From positions 1,240,001 through 1,304,000 of the forward strand of contig NZ_JBDOIO010000003.1 of assembly GCF_039831995.1 (NCBI RefSeq): 64,000 nt of DNA. The letters are read 5' to 3'. This stretch comes from Paenibacillus pabuli (GTDB lineage: Bacteria > Bacillota > Bacilli > Paenibacillales > Paenibacillaceae). Below the pieces are notes generated by a model. The model did not search any database and was not told the DNA's origin. It saw nothing but the letters and a program-made list of their open reading frames with translations. The stretch's first letter is position 1. Every line of letters starts with the position of its first letter. Both the position numbers and the translations under genes were made by a program. This document shows, piece after piece, positions 27,801-36,361 of the stretch.

Positions 27801-30062
27801 TTCCGTCGCGATGTATACCTTGCCGAAGTCAATATTGCTTTCAAGGTCAAACCAGTGTTTGAACGAAACTAATGCTCCTTCAGGACTTTCGGTGAGATCA
27901 ATAGGTGGTGCGAGCAAATAGGCATTGCTATTCGCTGCGTACGTACCATCCAGGTTGGTGGCAATGACCTTCTCTCCGGAGGCTGCACTGCCAGGTCCGC
28001 TGATCGGCGCACCCCAAGTCCATGTGCTTCCTGTGCCGCCTGTCGTGAAGCCCAGCTGATCTTCTTCAAAATCCTGAACATATCCAGGCTGAACCCCATT
28101 GGAAACGGCCACTTTATACACCTGGCTGTCGAATCCGTTGTTGCCATAATCGTTAACCCGGATATAATATTCCACGCCTTCAGGTTCAATCAAGAATGCC
28201 GGAATAGTAGCGGAATAGGTTCCATCCTTGCTGTCACCCGCTATGCGGCTCATCGGCAGATAGACGTACTGGCTTGTTCCTGTCGTTTTGGCAAACGCCT
28301 CTACGGAGACCACACCCACATTATCCGTTACATGAGCCGTCAGCGGAATATCGAGTCCGGTAAAAGCTGAATTCACAGGCGTATGTTCAAGTACCGGTTC
28401 TTCCAGATCATCTCCTGCGGTAATTACCCGTCCCGATACGGTTCCTATGCCTTCAAGCACGGAACCTACAGCATCCAAGGCATTGATGATACCATGCCCA
28501 TAACCGTTGTTGGGCGATGTTGGATATTGACTGTCCGTGCGCGGTGTTGCTGTATCCATAATGATCTGTTCCAGCTGATCCACGGTCAGGGAATGATTCG
28601 CCTGGAGCAGTAATGCAGCAAGTGCTGTCGTATGAGGACCAGCCATGGACGTTCCATCCCAGCCGCCCTCGTACACTCCGCCTGGAACAGCGGATCGGAT
28701 ATTGACACCTGGTGCTGAGACTTCCGGCTTAATCTCATCATACGGAGATGGACCCAGAAGTGAGAAGGAAGCCAGATTTCCGTTAATATCCGTTGCGCCT
28801 GTGGCGAAGCTTTCTGGATAATTCGCTGGGTTCGCAACTGAACCCGGGCCACCAGGATTCGTTAATCTCACATTACCTGCCGAAAACTCAGGGAAAATCT
28901 GTGCATCGCGCCAGGCTTGTACCATGGGCCGGAACCACTCGTCCAGTCCTGCGCCACCCCCCCAGGAGTTGTTGACAACATCCGGCGCGAGTTCAGGGTG
29001 AAGGTTGCCTTCGGCATCCACGGGGGCAATCAGCCATTGCCCACCGTCCAGGATAATGGCATCTGTGGTTTCCGGATTGAATATCCGCACACCGATCCAT
29101 TTGGCACCTGGAGCAACACCGATCTGATTGCTTCCATCTTCTTCTGAACCCACCATGGTTCCCATCGTATGTGTACCATGCCCGTCTTCATCCGCAGGCA
29201 GGGAAGCGTTACTATGTGGATCATACCAGCTAAGCTCCGGATCAACGATATTGCCAGATGCATCGATTCCTCTCCATTTGCTGCGAAGAGCTGGATGATT
29301 GTAATCAACCCCACTATCCAAGTTGGCAACGACGATGCCTGTACCATCGATTCCTCTCTCCCAAACTGCGGGTGCATTGATATAATCGATATTCCATTCG
29401 ACATTTTCTGTTGCCAGGTTATCCTTTGCTGCGGATGCCGAGTTCTTGGCATCTGCTGCATCTTCTTTGGCTGCCGTTTTCGCAGGATCTGCAGCTGGAG
29501 CCGCAGTTGCGGTTTCTTTGTTTACCTCAGCTTTTTGCAAGTAACGCGTTTCGTTAGGGAGAACTTTCTCTACTTCTGGCAGCAGAGCAATCTGTTCCAT
29601 GACTTCCTTGGTACTCGTTACGGCGAGTGAATTGACGATAAAATAACTTTTATATTCTTTGACCTTGCCCTGGTCAATTTCCTTCTCAAGATAGCTTTCC
29701 AGCGTATACTGCGTCCGCGAAGCCGTTTCCCGCAGAGAGCTGACAACCGAATTCCGTACGGACAGCTTGGTCGCTGAAGCCGTCTGTTTCTCGATGGTCG
29801 CCTTTTCCATGGCCTGTTTCGAGACCGCTGACGTGTCCACCTGTTCCTTCATTTTCACGAGATAGGTAACATAGTCGCTATCCTCAAACTGTTTGCTCAA
29901 CTTCGCGTTGACTTTGGATGTCGAAACCTTGGCCAGGCTTGATTTCATGTCGATTTTTTGTGATGTGGAGTTTTCAGCTGAAACCGGATGTACAATTGAA
30001 AATGCAAGGAGAAGCGAGAGGCCCATAGAGATGGGCTTGCGTAACCGATTAATCTTTATCAA
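24840..30062 (-). CDS. Secreted S8 serine protease, bacillopeptidase F-like
   Basis: 1740 residues. Signal peptide 1-29 (cleavage near VSAEN), inhibitor I9-like propeptide about 60-178, Ala/Lys/Asp-rich linker 180-215, then the subtilisin domain 225-540 with Asp249 (LDSGVD), His295 (DGHGTH), oxyanion Asn397 (SAGN) and Ser472 (DGTSMAGP). Downstream modules: a MAM/immune-inhibitor-A-like domain near 655-800, Fn3 near 815-905, a second MAM-like domain near 915-1075, two carboxypeptidase-regulatory-like domains near 1120-1290, an unknown beta domain near 1300-1440, and Ig-like or glucodextranase-type domains to 1700, ending in an EPEPEPEPP tail. No SLH or LPxTG anchor. TTG start, nine bases after AAGGAG. 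Degrades extracellular protein; the many binding domains suggest attachment to substrate or wall. Confidence 0.9.
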   Translation of the reverse strand: MIKINRLRKPISMGLSLLLAFSIVHPVSAENSTSQKIDMKSSLAKVSTSKVNAKLSKQFEDSDYVTYLVKMKEQVDTSAVSKQAMEKATIEKQTASATKLSVRNSVVSSLRETASRTQYTLESYLEKEIDQGKVKEYKSYFIVNSLAVTSTKEVMEQIALLPEVEKVLPNETRYLQKAEVNKETATAAPAADPAKTAAKEDAADAKNSASAAKDNLATENVEWNIDYINAPAVWERGIDGTGIVVANLDSGVDYNHPALRSKWRGIDASGNIVDPELSWYDPHSNASLPADEDGHGTHTMGTMVGSEEDGSNQIGVAPGAKWIGVRIFNPETTDAIILDGGQWLIAPVDAEGNLHPELAPDVVNNSWGGGAGLDEWFRPMVQAWRDAQIFPEFSAGNVRLTNPGGPGSVANPANYPESFATGATDINGNLASFSLLGPSPYDEIKPEVSAPGVNIRSAVPGGVYEGGWDGTSMAGPHTTALAALLLQANHSLTVDQLEQIIMDTATPRTDSQYPTSPNNGYGHGIINALDAVGSVLEGIGTVSGRVITAGDDLEEPVLEHTPVNSAFTGLDIPLTAHVTDNVGVVSVEAFAKTTGTSQYVYLPMSRIAGDSKDGTYSATIPAFLIEPEGVEYYIRVNDYGNNGFDSQVYKVAVSNGVQPGYVQDFEEDQLGFTTGGTGSTWTWGAPISGPGSAASGEKVIATNLDGTYAANSNAYLLAPPIDLTESPEGALVSFKHWFDLESNIDFGKVYIATEDSDYVFEELLSFTGTGGDWKTQYVDLRDYAGQQVFIQFNLTSDNSVQKAGWYIDDFSVQSPDDIAPGSPAELSATADILGNVALSWNGPDDEDLESYVVYRSTTSGAEYEAIGNTRATTFTDTATVTDATYYYTVAALDYSGNESEKSNEVSISVEVPEDIYVDHFDGSDDNGWTHSGTKDEWERGVPVNGPASAVSPPNVWATDLDNTYENGSNYSLVSPVVNLTDTNDATLTFNHWYEIEGGYDFGYVEASSDGGSTWSELGKFSHSSNGKQWTPVFYDLSALTGNEVQFRFRLTSDSSVVKTGWYIDDVRILSIAPETVTQDISVALSSDKPKPDYDNSWYKVTRTDKAEFNQSKQQQPEAQKPEAGSVNPQSLPASATVTVIETGRSVKTDPSTGKYSFTHVAGDYTLKAEAYGYYPRTQAVTITDGSGAKANFNLEAIPHGSIEGIVTDERTGEPLADASVLVLEDAQVGEVRTGADGSFVLDVLEGSYTVSVRAADYYSKTINVTVPGNGTADASVALKPFIGFPGEIAYDDGTAENARAFVAADNAWAVRMTPEQATAQVTGASFRFWNTEWPVPGGTAFQYAVYDASGADGAPGRLLAGPFDGTALRNDQWTSVEFPEPVIASGDFYIVYVQSVAGTSAPGLATDENGTNAGRTWQRVSGVWSTAPAEEGNYMIRAVVRYPVNAPVITAPTNTYTNKPTFTVSGTSPANGAQIKIYNGKDAAGTTTVSNGTFKFEAKLRSGVNAFTAEAVIDGKVTDRSLPVVIIQDQTPPQLTLLTPEEGSRTNAEVVHVTGSAVDQFLNKVTVNGETVRLERDRSFSHRILVNEGENTITVIATDVAGNKTTVTRKVYVETTLPELTNIAPAEDVRIVSGETVTVSFDSAPGLQAAFRIQLPLNLNAEGRSEIPLVETEPGHYTGTYTTPSSLVLEGGVIVIRVQDAAGNKIETEAPGRLYVTAGEENNPEPEPEPEPPTEENLLP

Positions 30063-30137
30063 ACTTTTCCACTCCTTTTACCCGGTTTTTGGATTATTCT
30101 GGTGCTTATGCCCTTCTCGATCAAAATCAAAATGGAA

Positions 30138-30176
30138 TTATGGCCTTTTGCGGACACCAATAGACGCCAGGGTCAT
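30138..30176 (-). CDS. Twelve-codon ORF in the protease leader
   Basis: ATG to TAA encoding MTLASIGVRKRP. Just before it lies AAAGGAGGTGA, six bases ahead of an ATG-TAA start-stop pair (30176-30181) whose stop overlaps the ATG of this ORF (TAATG). A ribosome loaded at the start-stop could reinitiate here. It ends 75 bases before the TTG start of the protease. Translation is probable from the very strong binding site; a role in controlling the protease is inference. Confidence 0.45.
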   Translation of the reverse strand: MTLASIGVRKRP

Positions 30177-30457
30177 TACATAAAGCCTCACCTCCTTTAA
30201 AGGTCTGGTTACACAGGCGATACGAAACGGTAGCAGCAGATTGTAAGTCTTAGAAGTTTAGAAATGGAAGATTTAAGGGCTTAATCATGAGAGTGAATGT
30301 CTATAAGCATTCATATAGGAGGGTAATCACGAGCGTTAGCAGAAAGCTTGCCAGGGAGTGAATGTAACATTCATTTGCGATTCGTTGGAGTGATGTAGGA
30401 ATCTCTTTAAATTACATAGAATAACCAAATTGCAATTTAATTGGATTTTTATGGAAT
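30177..30457 (-). other. Long 5-prime leader of the protease mRNA
   Basis: About 280 bases without a gene, between the promoter candidate and the tiny ORF. It contains short hairpins such as GAATG..CATTC near 30293-30313 and GAATGTAACATTC near 30358. No known riboswitch fold was recognised. Confidence 0.4.
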
Positions 30458-30486
30458 AGTATATCGCCACAATATGATATGTACAA
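30458..30486 (-). promoter_or_regulatory. Candidate sigma-A promoter of the protease
   Basis: -10 TATACT (30458-30463) and -35 TTGTAC (30481-30486) with 17-base spacing on the minus strand. The -35 is weak. If used, the mRNA leader would be about 390 bases. Between 30487 and 30688 I see only AT-rich DNA and a short imperfect direct repeat with TTGGAACAAC. Confidence 0.4.
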
Positions 30487-30688
30487 GCACTTTTCTAGAA
30501 AATTATAGAAAATAAGCCTTTTTAATGCTTTTATATGTCTGATGTCTCTCTAACTTGCAATCTAATTTTCGCAATTATGCACAATTGAAATCGAGTTAGA
30601 TTCAAATCGTGTCTTTATAACTACGACTTGCTCTGTAACAGATAACTGTGATAATTGGAACAACCTATGGGATAATCATTGGAACAAC

Positions 30689-30715
30689 AAAAAGAACCGG
30701 CAATGCTGCCGGCTC
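30689..30715 (-). terminator. Terminator of the fucosidase gene
   Basis: Stem GAGCCGGCA / TGCCGGTTC, loop GCAT, five T on the minus strand. Confidence 0.85.
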
Positions 30716-30725
30716 CATCCTTCTC

Positions 30726-32183
30726 TTAGTCCATTTCAATCTTAAATACGACAGGCGATTCGCTCTTCACATTTGTCGTTGTAATCGTCAGCGCATCGGC
30801 TGTTCTCCCCCATTGAGGTCGTTCCTCAAATCCCAATATCTCAATGCTCTTTATGATTCCGTGAAAATGATGTGAATTCTCCTTCAAGGCTTGAATACGA
30901 ACCTCTCCGTTGTCCGGATAGACAAGAACCGTAGCGTAGAGATTGCTTTCTTTTACCGTAAAACGAATATCTTCACTTGTAAAAGTCTTGGTATCCCCGT
31001 CTGTGAATTGACCTTCCTTCACTTCTGTCGGGCCTTCACCGTAAATACGCCAAAAGGTCGTATCATAGATCGCCTCTCCGTTCACTCCGAGCCACTCCCC
31101 TATGGCTAACAGAATATCCCGGTCTTCATCCGGGATGCTGCCGTCCGCCTTGGGTCCAACGTTCAGCAGCAGATTGCCGTTTTTGCTCACAATGTCGACC
31201 ATATCCCTGATGATTTCATTTGCTGTTTTGTAGTTGTTATTTTCCGTGTAGCACCAGGAGTTTTTGGCGACGGCCGTATCGGTTTGCCAGTAGTAGGGTT
31301 TGAGATCGGCAAACTGTCCTCGTTCCACGTCGGGAACGGCACACCCCAGTACAAACGCATCATGTTTGTAGTTAATGACTACAGGAAATCCCCACTCTTC
31401 CGCTTTGTTGTAGTAATACGCGCTGAATTTTTTCAGATAGGGCTTGAAGGCTGCGGTCTGAATCCACCAATCAAAATAAAAGACCCGAGGCTGATACTGA
31501 TCAACCAGCTCACAGCAGCGAACCAGCCAGTCCTCCAGAAACTCCTTGGAAGGAGGCGACCCATACAGATCATGATGATCCGGTTCAGGCATGGCTGGCC
31601 AGTAGAAATCTCCGCGAGTGAGGGGCTCCTGAATATCCGATTCAAATTCCTTCCCGTGGGACATGAAAAACCAGTGCTCTGCCCGGTGCGAGGATACGCA
31701 CAGTGTCAGGCCCTGATTCTCATAAGCGGTCTTCATCTCCCCCAGAAGATCCCGTTTGGGTCCCATTTCAACTGTGTTATAGTGGGAAATGGAGCTTTTA
31801 TACATTTGAAATCCGTCATGGTGTTCAGCGACAGGCATCACGTATCTGGCCCCAGCCTTTTTAAACAGCGCCGCCCATTCGTCTGCATCGAACTTTTCCG
31901 CGCGAAACATGGGAATGAAATCCTTATATCCAAAATCCTTCGGGTGTCCATATACTTCAAGATGATGTTCATGAGCTTTGGAACCCTGGATATACATATT
32001 ACGTGAGTACCACTCACTATCATAAGCCGGAATGGAATACAGTCCCCAGTGAATGAAAATGCCAAACTTTGCACTCCTGTACCAATCCGGAACCTGATAA
32101 GCACTAAGCGAGTTCCAGTTATCCTTGAATCGCCCTTCAGCAATGGTGGCTTCAATCTTTTGCAAATATTCGGTATGGTCCAT
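30726..32183 (-). CDS. GH29 alpha-L-fucosidase
   Basis: 485 residues. Retaining glycosidase releasing alpha-L-fucose. The catalytic (beta/alpha)8-like domain (30-350) has the family marks: KFGIFIHWGLYSIPAY at 39-54, AEHHDGFQMY near 119-128, the nucleophile Asp238 in RVFYFDWWIQ, and LLLNVGPKADGSIP near 340-355. A C-terminal beta-sandwich follows. No signal peptide, so it acts on imported fucosides in the cytosol. The binding site before the ATG is weak (GGGATGAG). Divergent from an AraC regulator 122 bases away that probably controls it. The acid/base residue varies in GH29 and is not assigned. Confidence 0.9.
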   Translation of the reverse strand: MDHTEYLQKIEATIAEGRFKDNWNSLSAYQVPDWYRSAKFGIFIHWGLYSIPAYDSEWYSRNMYIQGSKAHEHHLEVYGHPKDFGYKDFIPMFRAEKFDADEWAALFKKAGARYVMPVAEHHDGFQMYKSSISHYNTVEMGPKRDLLGEMKTAYENQGLTLCVSSHRAEHWFFMSHGKEFESDIQEPLTRGDFYWPAMPEPDHHDLYGSPPSKEFLEDWLVRCCELVDQYQPRVFYFDWWIQTAAFKPYLKKFSAYYYNKAEEWGFPVVINYKHDAFVLGCAVPDVERGQFADLKPYYWQTDTAVAKNSWCYTENNNYKTANEIIRDMVDIVSKNGNLLLNVGPKADGSIPDEDRDILLAIGEWLGVNGEAIYDTTFWRIYGEGPTEVKEGQFTDGDTKTFTSEDIRFTVKESNLYATVLVYPDNGEVRIQALKENSHHFHGIIKSIEILGFEERPQWGRTADALTITTTNVKSESPVVFKIEMD

Positions 32184-32304
32184 ACTCTGTTCTCATCCCT
32201 TTCGTTATTCTGTTCCCTTGTATTGTAGCGGTAGGATGAAGGGATAGACATGCAGAACACTAACTTTTGGATGCACAATAATAACCTTGTAAGGAGATAA
32301 GCAC

Positions 32305-33138
32305 ATGAATCATCAGACGCTGCTTACGAACTACCTGTCCAACCTGCAAGTGGAATTGTTCATGGTCAACTACAATCGGTGCGATGCCGACTGGCGCGAT
32401 CTAGATTATACTCCTGACTACAGCAAATTTTATTGGATCAGCGAAGGAGAAGGTTGGTTAAAGATTGGGGATCAGGAATACTACCCTGTACCTGGACAGC
32501 TTTTTTTGATGCCTGAGGGGGTCACTCAATCCTACTCGGTCATTAGCGATCAGCCTTTTCTGAAGTACTGGTGTCATTTCAGTGCAAAGGTCGGGGGAAT
32601 CAATCTCTTTCAGATCCTGAGGTTCCCCCATTTCTGTTCCATTGAACGCCCTGAGTTGATCAATGAAATCTTCAATCATATTCTTCTGCATGCCAGATCA
32701 GGTGAAGTGTACGCTCACATGATGGCCAAGAGCAAACTGATGGAGCTTATCTCCCACTACCTGATGAATCTGGATCTGGAGCAGATCACGTATTTGAATA
32801 TACCCGTCATGGAGAAAATGTCTGCCATACTGGCCTATATCGATGCCCATATCGAAGAAAACATTACGGTTCAGGATCTGGCGCGGATCGCTTATATGCA
32901 CCCGAACTATTTCATTCGTTTCTTCAAGCAGCAGGTTGGCATGCCGCCCATACACTACATCACGGGTAAAAAAGTGGACAAGGCCAAGGAGCTGCTCAGC
33001 TGTACGCCGAACACCATTACCATGATTGCCGAACATCTCGGATTTCGCGATTTGTATTATTTTTCAAGGCTGTTCAAGAAGCATACCGGATTAACCCCGA
33101 CTGAATTCCGCAAACAAACGACACTATTGGCAACGTAA
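32305..33138 (+). CDS. AraC-family regulator of the fucosidase
   Basis: 277 residues. The N-terminal AraC-binding cupin (about 20-150) contains YWISEGEGWLKIGDQEYYPVPGQLFLMPEG. The C-terminal region has two helix-turn-helix motifs (ITVQDLARIAYMHPNYFIRFFK and ITMIAEHLGFRDLYYFSRLFK), followed by the usual HTGLTPTEFRK ending. AAGGAG eight bases before ATG. Divergent from GH29, so it is most likely the activator of that gene, sensing a fucoside or related sugar. Confidence 0.85.
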   Translation: MNHQTLLTNYLSNLQVELFMVNYNRCDADWRDLDYTPDYSKFYWISEGEGWLKIGDQEYYPVPGQLFLMPEGVTQSYSVISDQPFLKYWCHFSAKVGGINLFQILRFPHFCSIERPELINEIFNHILLHARSGEVYAHMMAKSKLMELISHYLMNLDLEQITYLNIPVMEKMSAILAYIDAHIEENITVQDLARIAYMHPNYFIRFFKQQVGMPPIHYITGKKVDKAKELLSCTPNTITMIAEHLGFRDLYYFSRLFKKHTGLTPTEFRKQTTLLAT

Positions 33139-33217
33139 AAACCAGTAAATAGCCTGTTGCAGGAGTTCAAAGGACTTTTCTATCTGTACGTTTCATACCT
33201 CGTTTGAGGAATTACGC

Positions 33218-33262
33218 AAAAAGCCGGTACGCAGAGATGTTAACTCTGCATATCGGCTTTTC
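33218..33262. terminator. Bidirectional terminator between AraC and GH30 genes
   Basis: AAAAGCCGGTACGCAGAG and CTCTGCATATCGGCTTTT pair around a short loop. A on one side and T on the other let it serve the two converging genes. Confidence 0.85.
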
Positions 33263-33269
33263 TCTGTTC

Positions 33270-34622
33270 TCAGAATGGATTGGGAATCAAAATAGACCAT
33301 GCGCTATGCGGCTCCATTGTCAAAGTCAAGAGCTCATCCTTGTGAAGCTTCAGTTGAATATTTTCAGACGCCTCCCCATCATTGAAGAGCACTACGGCAA
33401 TTGAACCATCCTGATTACGGAAGGCAACATTAGATATGAATTCGTGACTGGAATTGGATTCAATACGAACGGCCTGCGGGCGAATGATGGCGCTAAAATG
33501 AGCCAAGGCATAATAATCCAAAGTATACGCAAGCTCGCCCGTTTGCTGATTCACCTGCACGATTCCCCGACAAGTACTGCGACCAAAGCCCGGTACGGTC
33601 GGCCCGTTGTTTTCATCAAGCGCCATATTCCAGAGTACAAAAGACTTGCTGTAGTTTCGCAAAATCTGAATCCCCGTACGCATGACGTTGGAGAAGGCTT
33701 GCTCGAATGGGGGAATCCATTCTCCTCCTGAACCCTCTGTGAAATGTACTTCCTTGCCGGTGTGCGCCTGATGCACCTTCGTTTGAGCCGTTGCTTCCCC
33801 CCCGTACCAGTGCCAGGCAACGCCGTCAACTTCCTCTCCTGCCTGCTCCAGCACCGTAAGTGGATACCCCGGCTCATTCCAGTTGTGATCATAACAGAGA
33901 ATTTTGGTTTGAATGCCTTGGCTGACAAAGGCAGGTTTGAGATGGTTTTTGATAAAATCCGCCTGTGCTTCCGCTGGCATCAACATGCCTGGATAATGGC
34001 CCGGTTCATACAATGCCTCATTCTGCGGTGTCACCGCATGTACGGTCAGTCCATGCTCCGCGTACGCTTTGATGGTTTTGGCAAAATATTCGGCGTACAC
34101 CGGATAATACTCATGCTTCAATTGTCCCGTAATCATCGATCCGCTCGTTTTCATCCACCCCGGTGCACTCCAAGGCGAAAGAAACAGCTTCAGATCCGGA
34201 TTTAATTCGAGCGCCTTCTTGGTCAAGGGAATTACATCCTCCTCATCATGCGCAATACTGAAACGGGTGAGATCCGGATCGGTTTCCCCTTCAGGCAGAT
34301 CATTATAGCTGTATACCGTTCGCGCATAATCCGAAGCGCCCATTGGATTGCGAATGACCGACAACCCGATACCATCCTCAGGATGGAACAGCCTGATCAT
34401 GAGCTCCTCTCTCTGTTCTTCGCTCAATATCTGATGAATCAGATAGGCAGACGAATCGGTAAATGAAGCTCCGAAACCATCCATCTCCTGAAAAGTTTGC
34501 TGATCATCCAGGTTGACTTCGATCGTTTCTTTGCCCGCTTTAAGCGGTTTCAATTGTTGCTCTGATACAGGCTCAAACAGTTCATGTTCTCCTGTAGATT
34601 GATAGATCTTGAATCGGCTCAT
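33270..34622 (-). CDS. GH30 glycoside hydrolase (glucosylceramidase-like)
   Basis: 450 residues, clan GH-A. The catalytic TIM barrel (about 35-380) begins FQEMDGFGASFTDSSAYLI, with acid/base Glu202 in VTPQNEALYEP and nucleophile Glu296 in VHFTEGSGGEW; a C-terminal beta domain follows. GH30 members cleave beta-glucosides, beta-xylosides, beta-fucosides or beta-1,6-glucans. No signal peptide, so it is a cytosolic enzyme for an imported oligosaccharide. Last gene of the LacI-controlled operon, 21 bases after the binding-protein gene. GGAGGAG before ATG. Subfamily not determined. Confidence 0.88.
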   Translation of the reverse strand: MSRFKIYQSTGEHELFEPVSEQQLKPLKAGKETIEVNLDDQQTFQEMDGFGASFTDSSAYLIHQILSEEQREELMIRLFHPEDGIGLSVIRNPMGASDYARTVYSYNDLPEGETDPDLTRFSIAHDEEDVIPLTKKALELNPDLKLFLSPWSAPGWMKTSGSMITGQLKHEYYPVYAEYFAKTIKAYAEHGLTVHAVTPQNEALYEPGHYPGMLMPAEAQADFIKNHLKPAFVSQGIQTKILCYDHNWNEPGYPLTVLEQAGEEVDGVAWHWYGGEATAQTKVHQAHTGKEVHFTEGSGGEWIPPFEQAFSNVMRTGIQILRNYSKSFVLWNMALDENNGPTVPGFGRSTCRGIVQVNQQTGELAYTLDYYALAHFSAIIRPQAVRIESNSSHEFISNVAFRNQDGSIAVVLFNDGEASENIQLKLHKDELLTLTMEPHSAWSILIPNPF

Positions 34623-34643
34623 CTAATCTCCTCCGGATTTCTT

Positions 34644-36287
34644 TTATTGGATGCCTAATTTCTCTTTATTCTGTTTCATCTTCTCACTGCGGACCTTCAC
34701 GATCTCATCCCAGCGATTTTCATCCAAAAATGACTTGTAAGCGGCAAGTGCACTGTCAAAAGCAGCATCATCCTTCGCTCGAACCATACTTACCAGAGTC
34801 GAATTCCATTTCGTGTTGATGGCAGACAAGGCACGCGCTTCCTGCGTTCCCTGATCAGGATTGATATTTTCCAGAATAAAATGAGGTTTCAGCTTGCCTT
34901 TGCCCCATTCCTGCATTTGTTTAATCGACTCAGGAAAAGCATCCGCACTTAACGCTTTGTGACGATCATGACCGAAGAACATGAATTCGCCCATGCGATA
35001 ATCCTTTTTGAACTTATCCGCATTGTTGAGCTGCAGGTCCTTCACCGCTGGCAGTAATTCAACCGTACCGTCCGCTTGGGTCTGGTAGGTTTCACCTTCG
35101 ATACCGTAGTTCATCAGCGTCTGCCCCTCTTCGCTGAGTAGATACGTGAAGATCTGAATGGCTTTGGCCGGATCCTTGCTGTCCTTGGAAATAAAGTTGA
35201 TCATCCAGCCCGTTATACCGGATTGATTCAGCGTCGGAGCATTGCCTTTGGTACTCTGCGGACCGTCAATCGCAATATACTCCTTGCCCGGGTTAGCACT
35301 CATGTAAATTTGAAGATTGCCTCCTTGCTGTGGTGTGCCGTCCAGCAGCATCGTTGCATATTTTCCCGATTTCACTTTTTCCTCGAACGCCGTGCCGTCA
35401 TCCGCAAAACTGTCATCACTGATATTGCCATCTCTGTATACGGTGTTCAGCGTTTTCAGCCAAGCGAGATAGTCCTCATCAAGATTGCGATCGTAAAATT
35501 CGCCGTTCTCGCTCTCCAGAGGTACACCAATGAAATCCTGCAGCGTATCTCCGAGCGAACCTGTACCTTCTCCAATGGAGTTAAATCCGAACGGGGTCAG
35601 TGTTGGAAACTTCTCTTTGATCTGCTTCATTACACTCTGGAATTCTTCCGGCGTTCCAATGACTGGACTTCCCAGCGCCTCATACACATCCTTGCGGATG
35701 ATAAATGCTGTTTTGGCTGGAATGTTACCGCTATCATAATCGGCTTGTGTGTTGGAATAGTTCGGATATCCGTAGGTCTTGCCATCAGCCAGCTGGAACC
35801 AGTTCAAGGTATCTGCTGCAGCAACCTTGTTGAAATAAGGATCATATTTCTCTGCCAGATCATTCAGCGGCAGTGCCCAGGTTGCAGCCTTCTGCACAAC
35901 TGGAGAGTTGGAGTCAAATACAGTCAGCAAGTCCGGCATATCACCACCGGCAAAAAAGGTATTTAATTTCGTGTCATCCCCCGTTATGAATTTGATGTTA
36001 ATGTTCAGGTCCTCTTTGATTTTCTTCGTGACAATATCGTTACCAAAATCGGTGTTCCACCAGTCCGCGTTGACGTACCAGGTTAGATCCGTTACCTCTT
36101 CTTTTTTGTCCAGCTGCCATGCCGGCGTCTCTGGATCAACCGTGTAGCGATCTTCAATGGACACCCAGTTCCCCTCTCCGGAGCCACCCGCTCCTCCTCC
36201 GCATCCCGTAACCAGCAATACTGCTGTCAGCAGGGCTGCACTCAATTTAACTCCCGTTTGACCTATGGCTTTCTTCATGTTCAACAT
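34644..36287 (-). CDS. Family 1 solute-binding lipoprotein (LipO/YtcQ-like)
   Basis: 547 residues. Signal peptide with lipobox LLVTGC, then a Gly/Ser linker and a large two-lobed binding fold. DLTWYVNADWWNTDFGNDI, GDMPDLLTVFD and a C-terminal WNSTLVSMVRAKDDAAFDSALAAYKSFLDE are typical of Lpl/Ytc-type oligosaccharide-binding proteins, which are about 500-560 residues, longer than classical MalE types. Encoded after its two permeases and before GH30. Start with GGAGG seven bases upstream. It likely binds a beta-linked oligosaccharide that GH30 then cleaves; this is context inference. Confidence 0.88.
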   Translation of the reverse strand: MLNMKKAIGQTGVKLSAALLTAVLLVTGCGGGAGGSGEGNWVSIEDRYTVDPETPAWQLDKKEEVTDLTWYVNADWWNTDFGNDIVTKKIKEDLNINIKFITGDDTKLNTFFAGGDMPDLLTVFDSNSPVVQKAATWALPLNDLAEKYDPYFNKVAAADTLNWFQLADGKTYGYPNYSNTQADYDSGNIPAKTAFIIRKDVYEALGSPVIGTPEEFQSVMKQIKEKFPTLTPFGFNSIGEGTGSLGDTLQDFIGVPLESENGEFYDRNLDEDYLAWLKTLNTVYRDGNISDDSFADDGTAFEEKVKSGKYATMLLDGTPQQGGNLQIYMSANPGKEYIAIDGPQSTKGNAPTLNQSGITGWMINFISKDSKDPAKAIQIFTYLLSEEGQTLMNYGIEGETYQTQADGTVELLPAVKDLQLNNADKFKKDYRMGEFMFFGHDRHKALSADAFPESIKQMQEWGKGKLKPHFILENINPDQGTQEARALSAINTKWNSTLVSMVRAKDDAAFDSALAAYKSFLDENRWDEIVKVRSEKMKQNKEKLGIQ

Positions 36288-36361
36288 ATAGATTCCTCCT
36301 CAGAATGTGGTGAGTACCTCGAAAAGCATTCAAACCTTTGTAAATCCAACTTGTGTTGCCG

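Noticed and set aside
30652..30688. Short imperfect direct repeat with TTGGAACAAC
   Set aside because: Two copies only, next to a terminator, without a promoter or gene to act on.
31284..32006. 240-residue plus-strand frame
   Set aside because: Shadow of the GH29 gene, whose catalytic motifs are clear on the other strand.
35223..35966. 247-residue plus-strand frame
   Set aside because: Shadow of the binding-lipoprotein gene; composition unlike a real protein.
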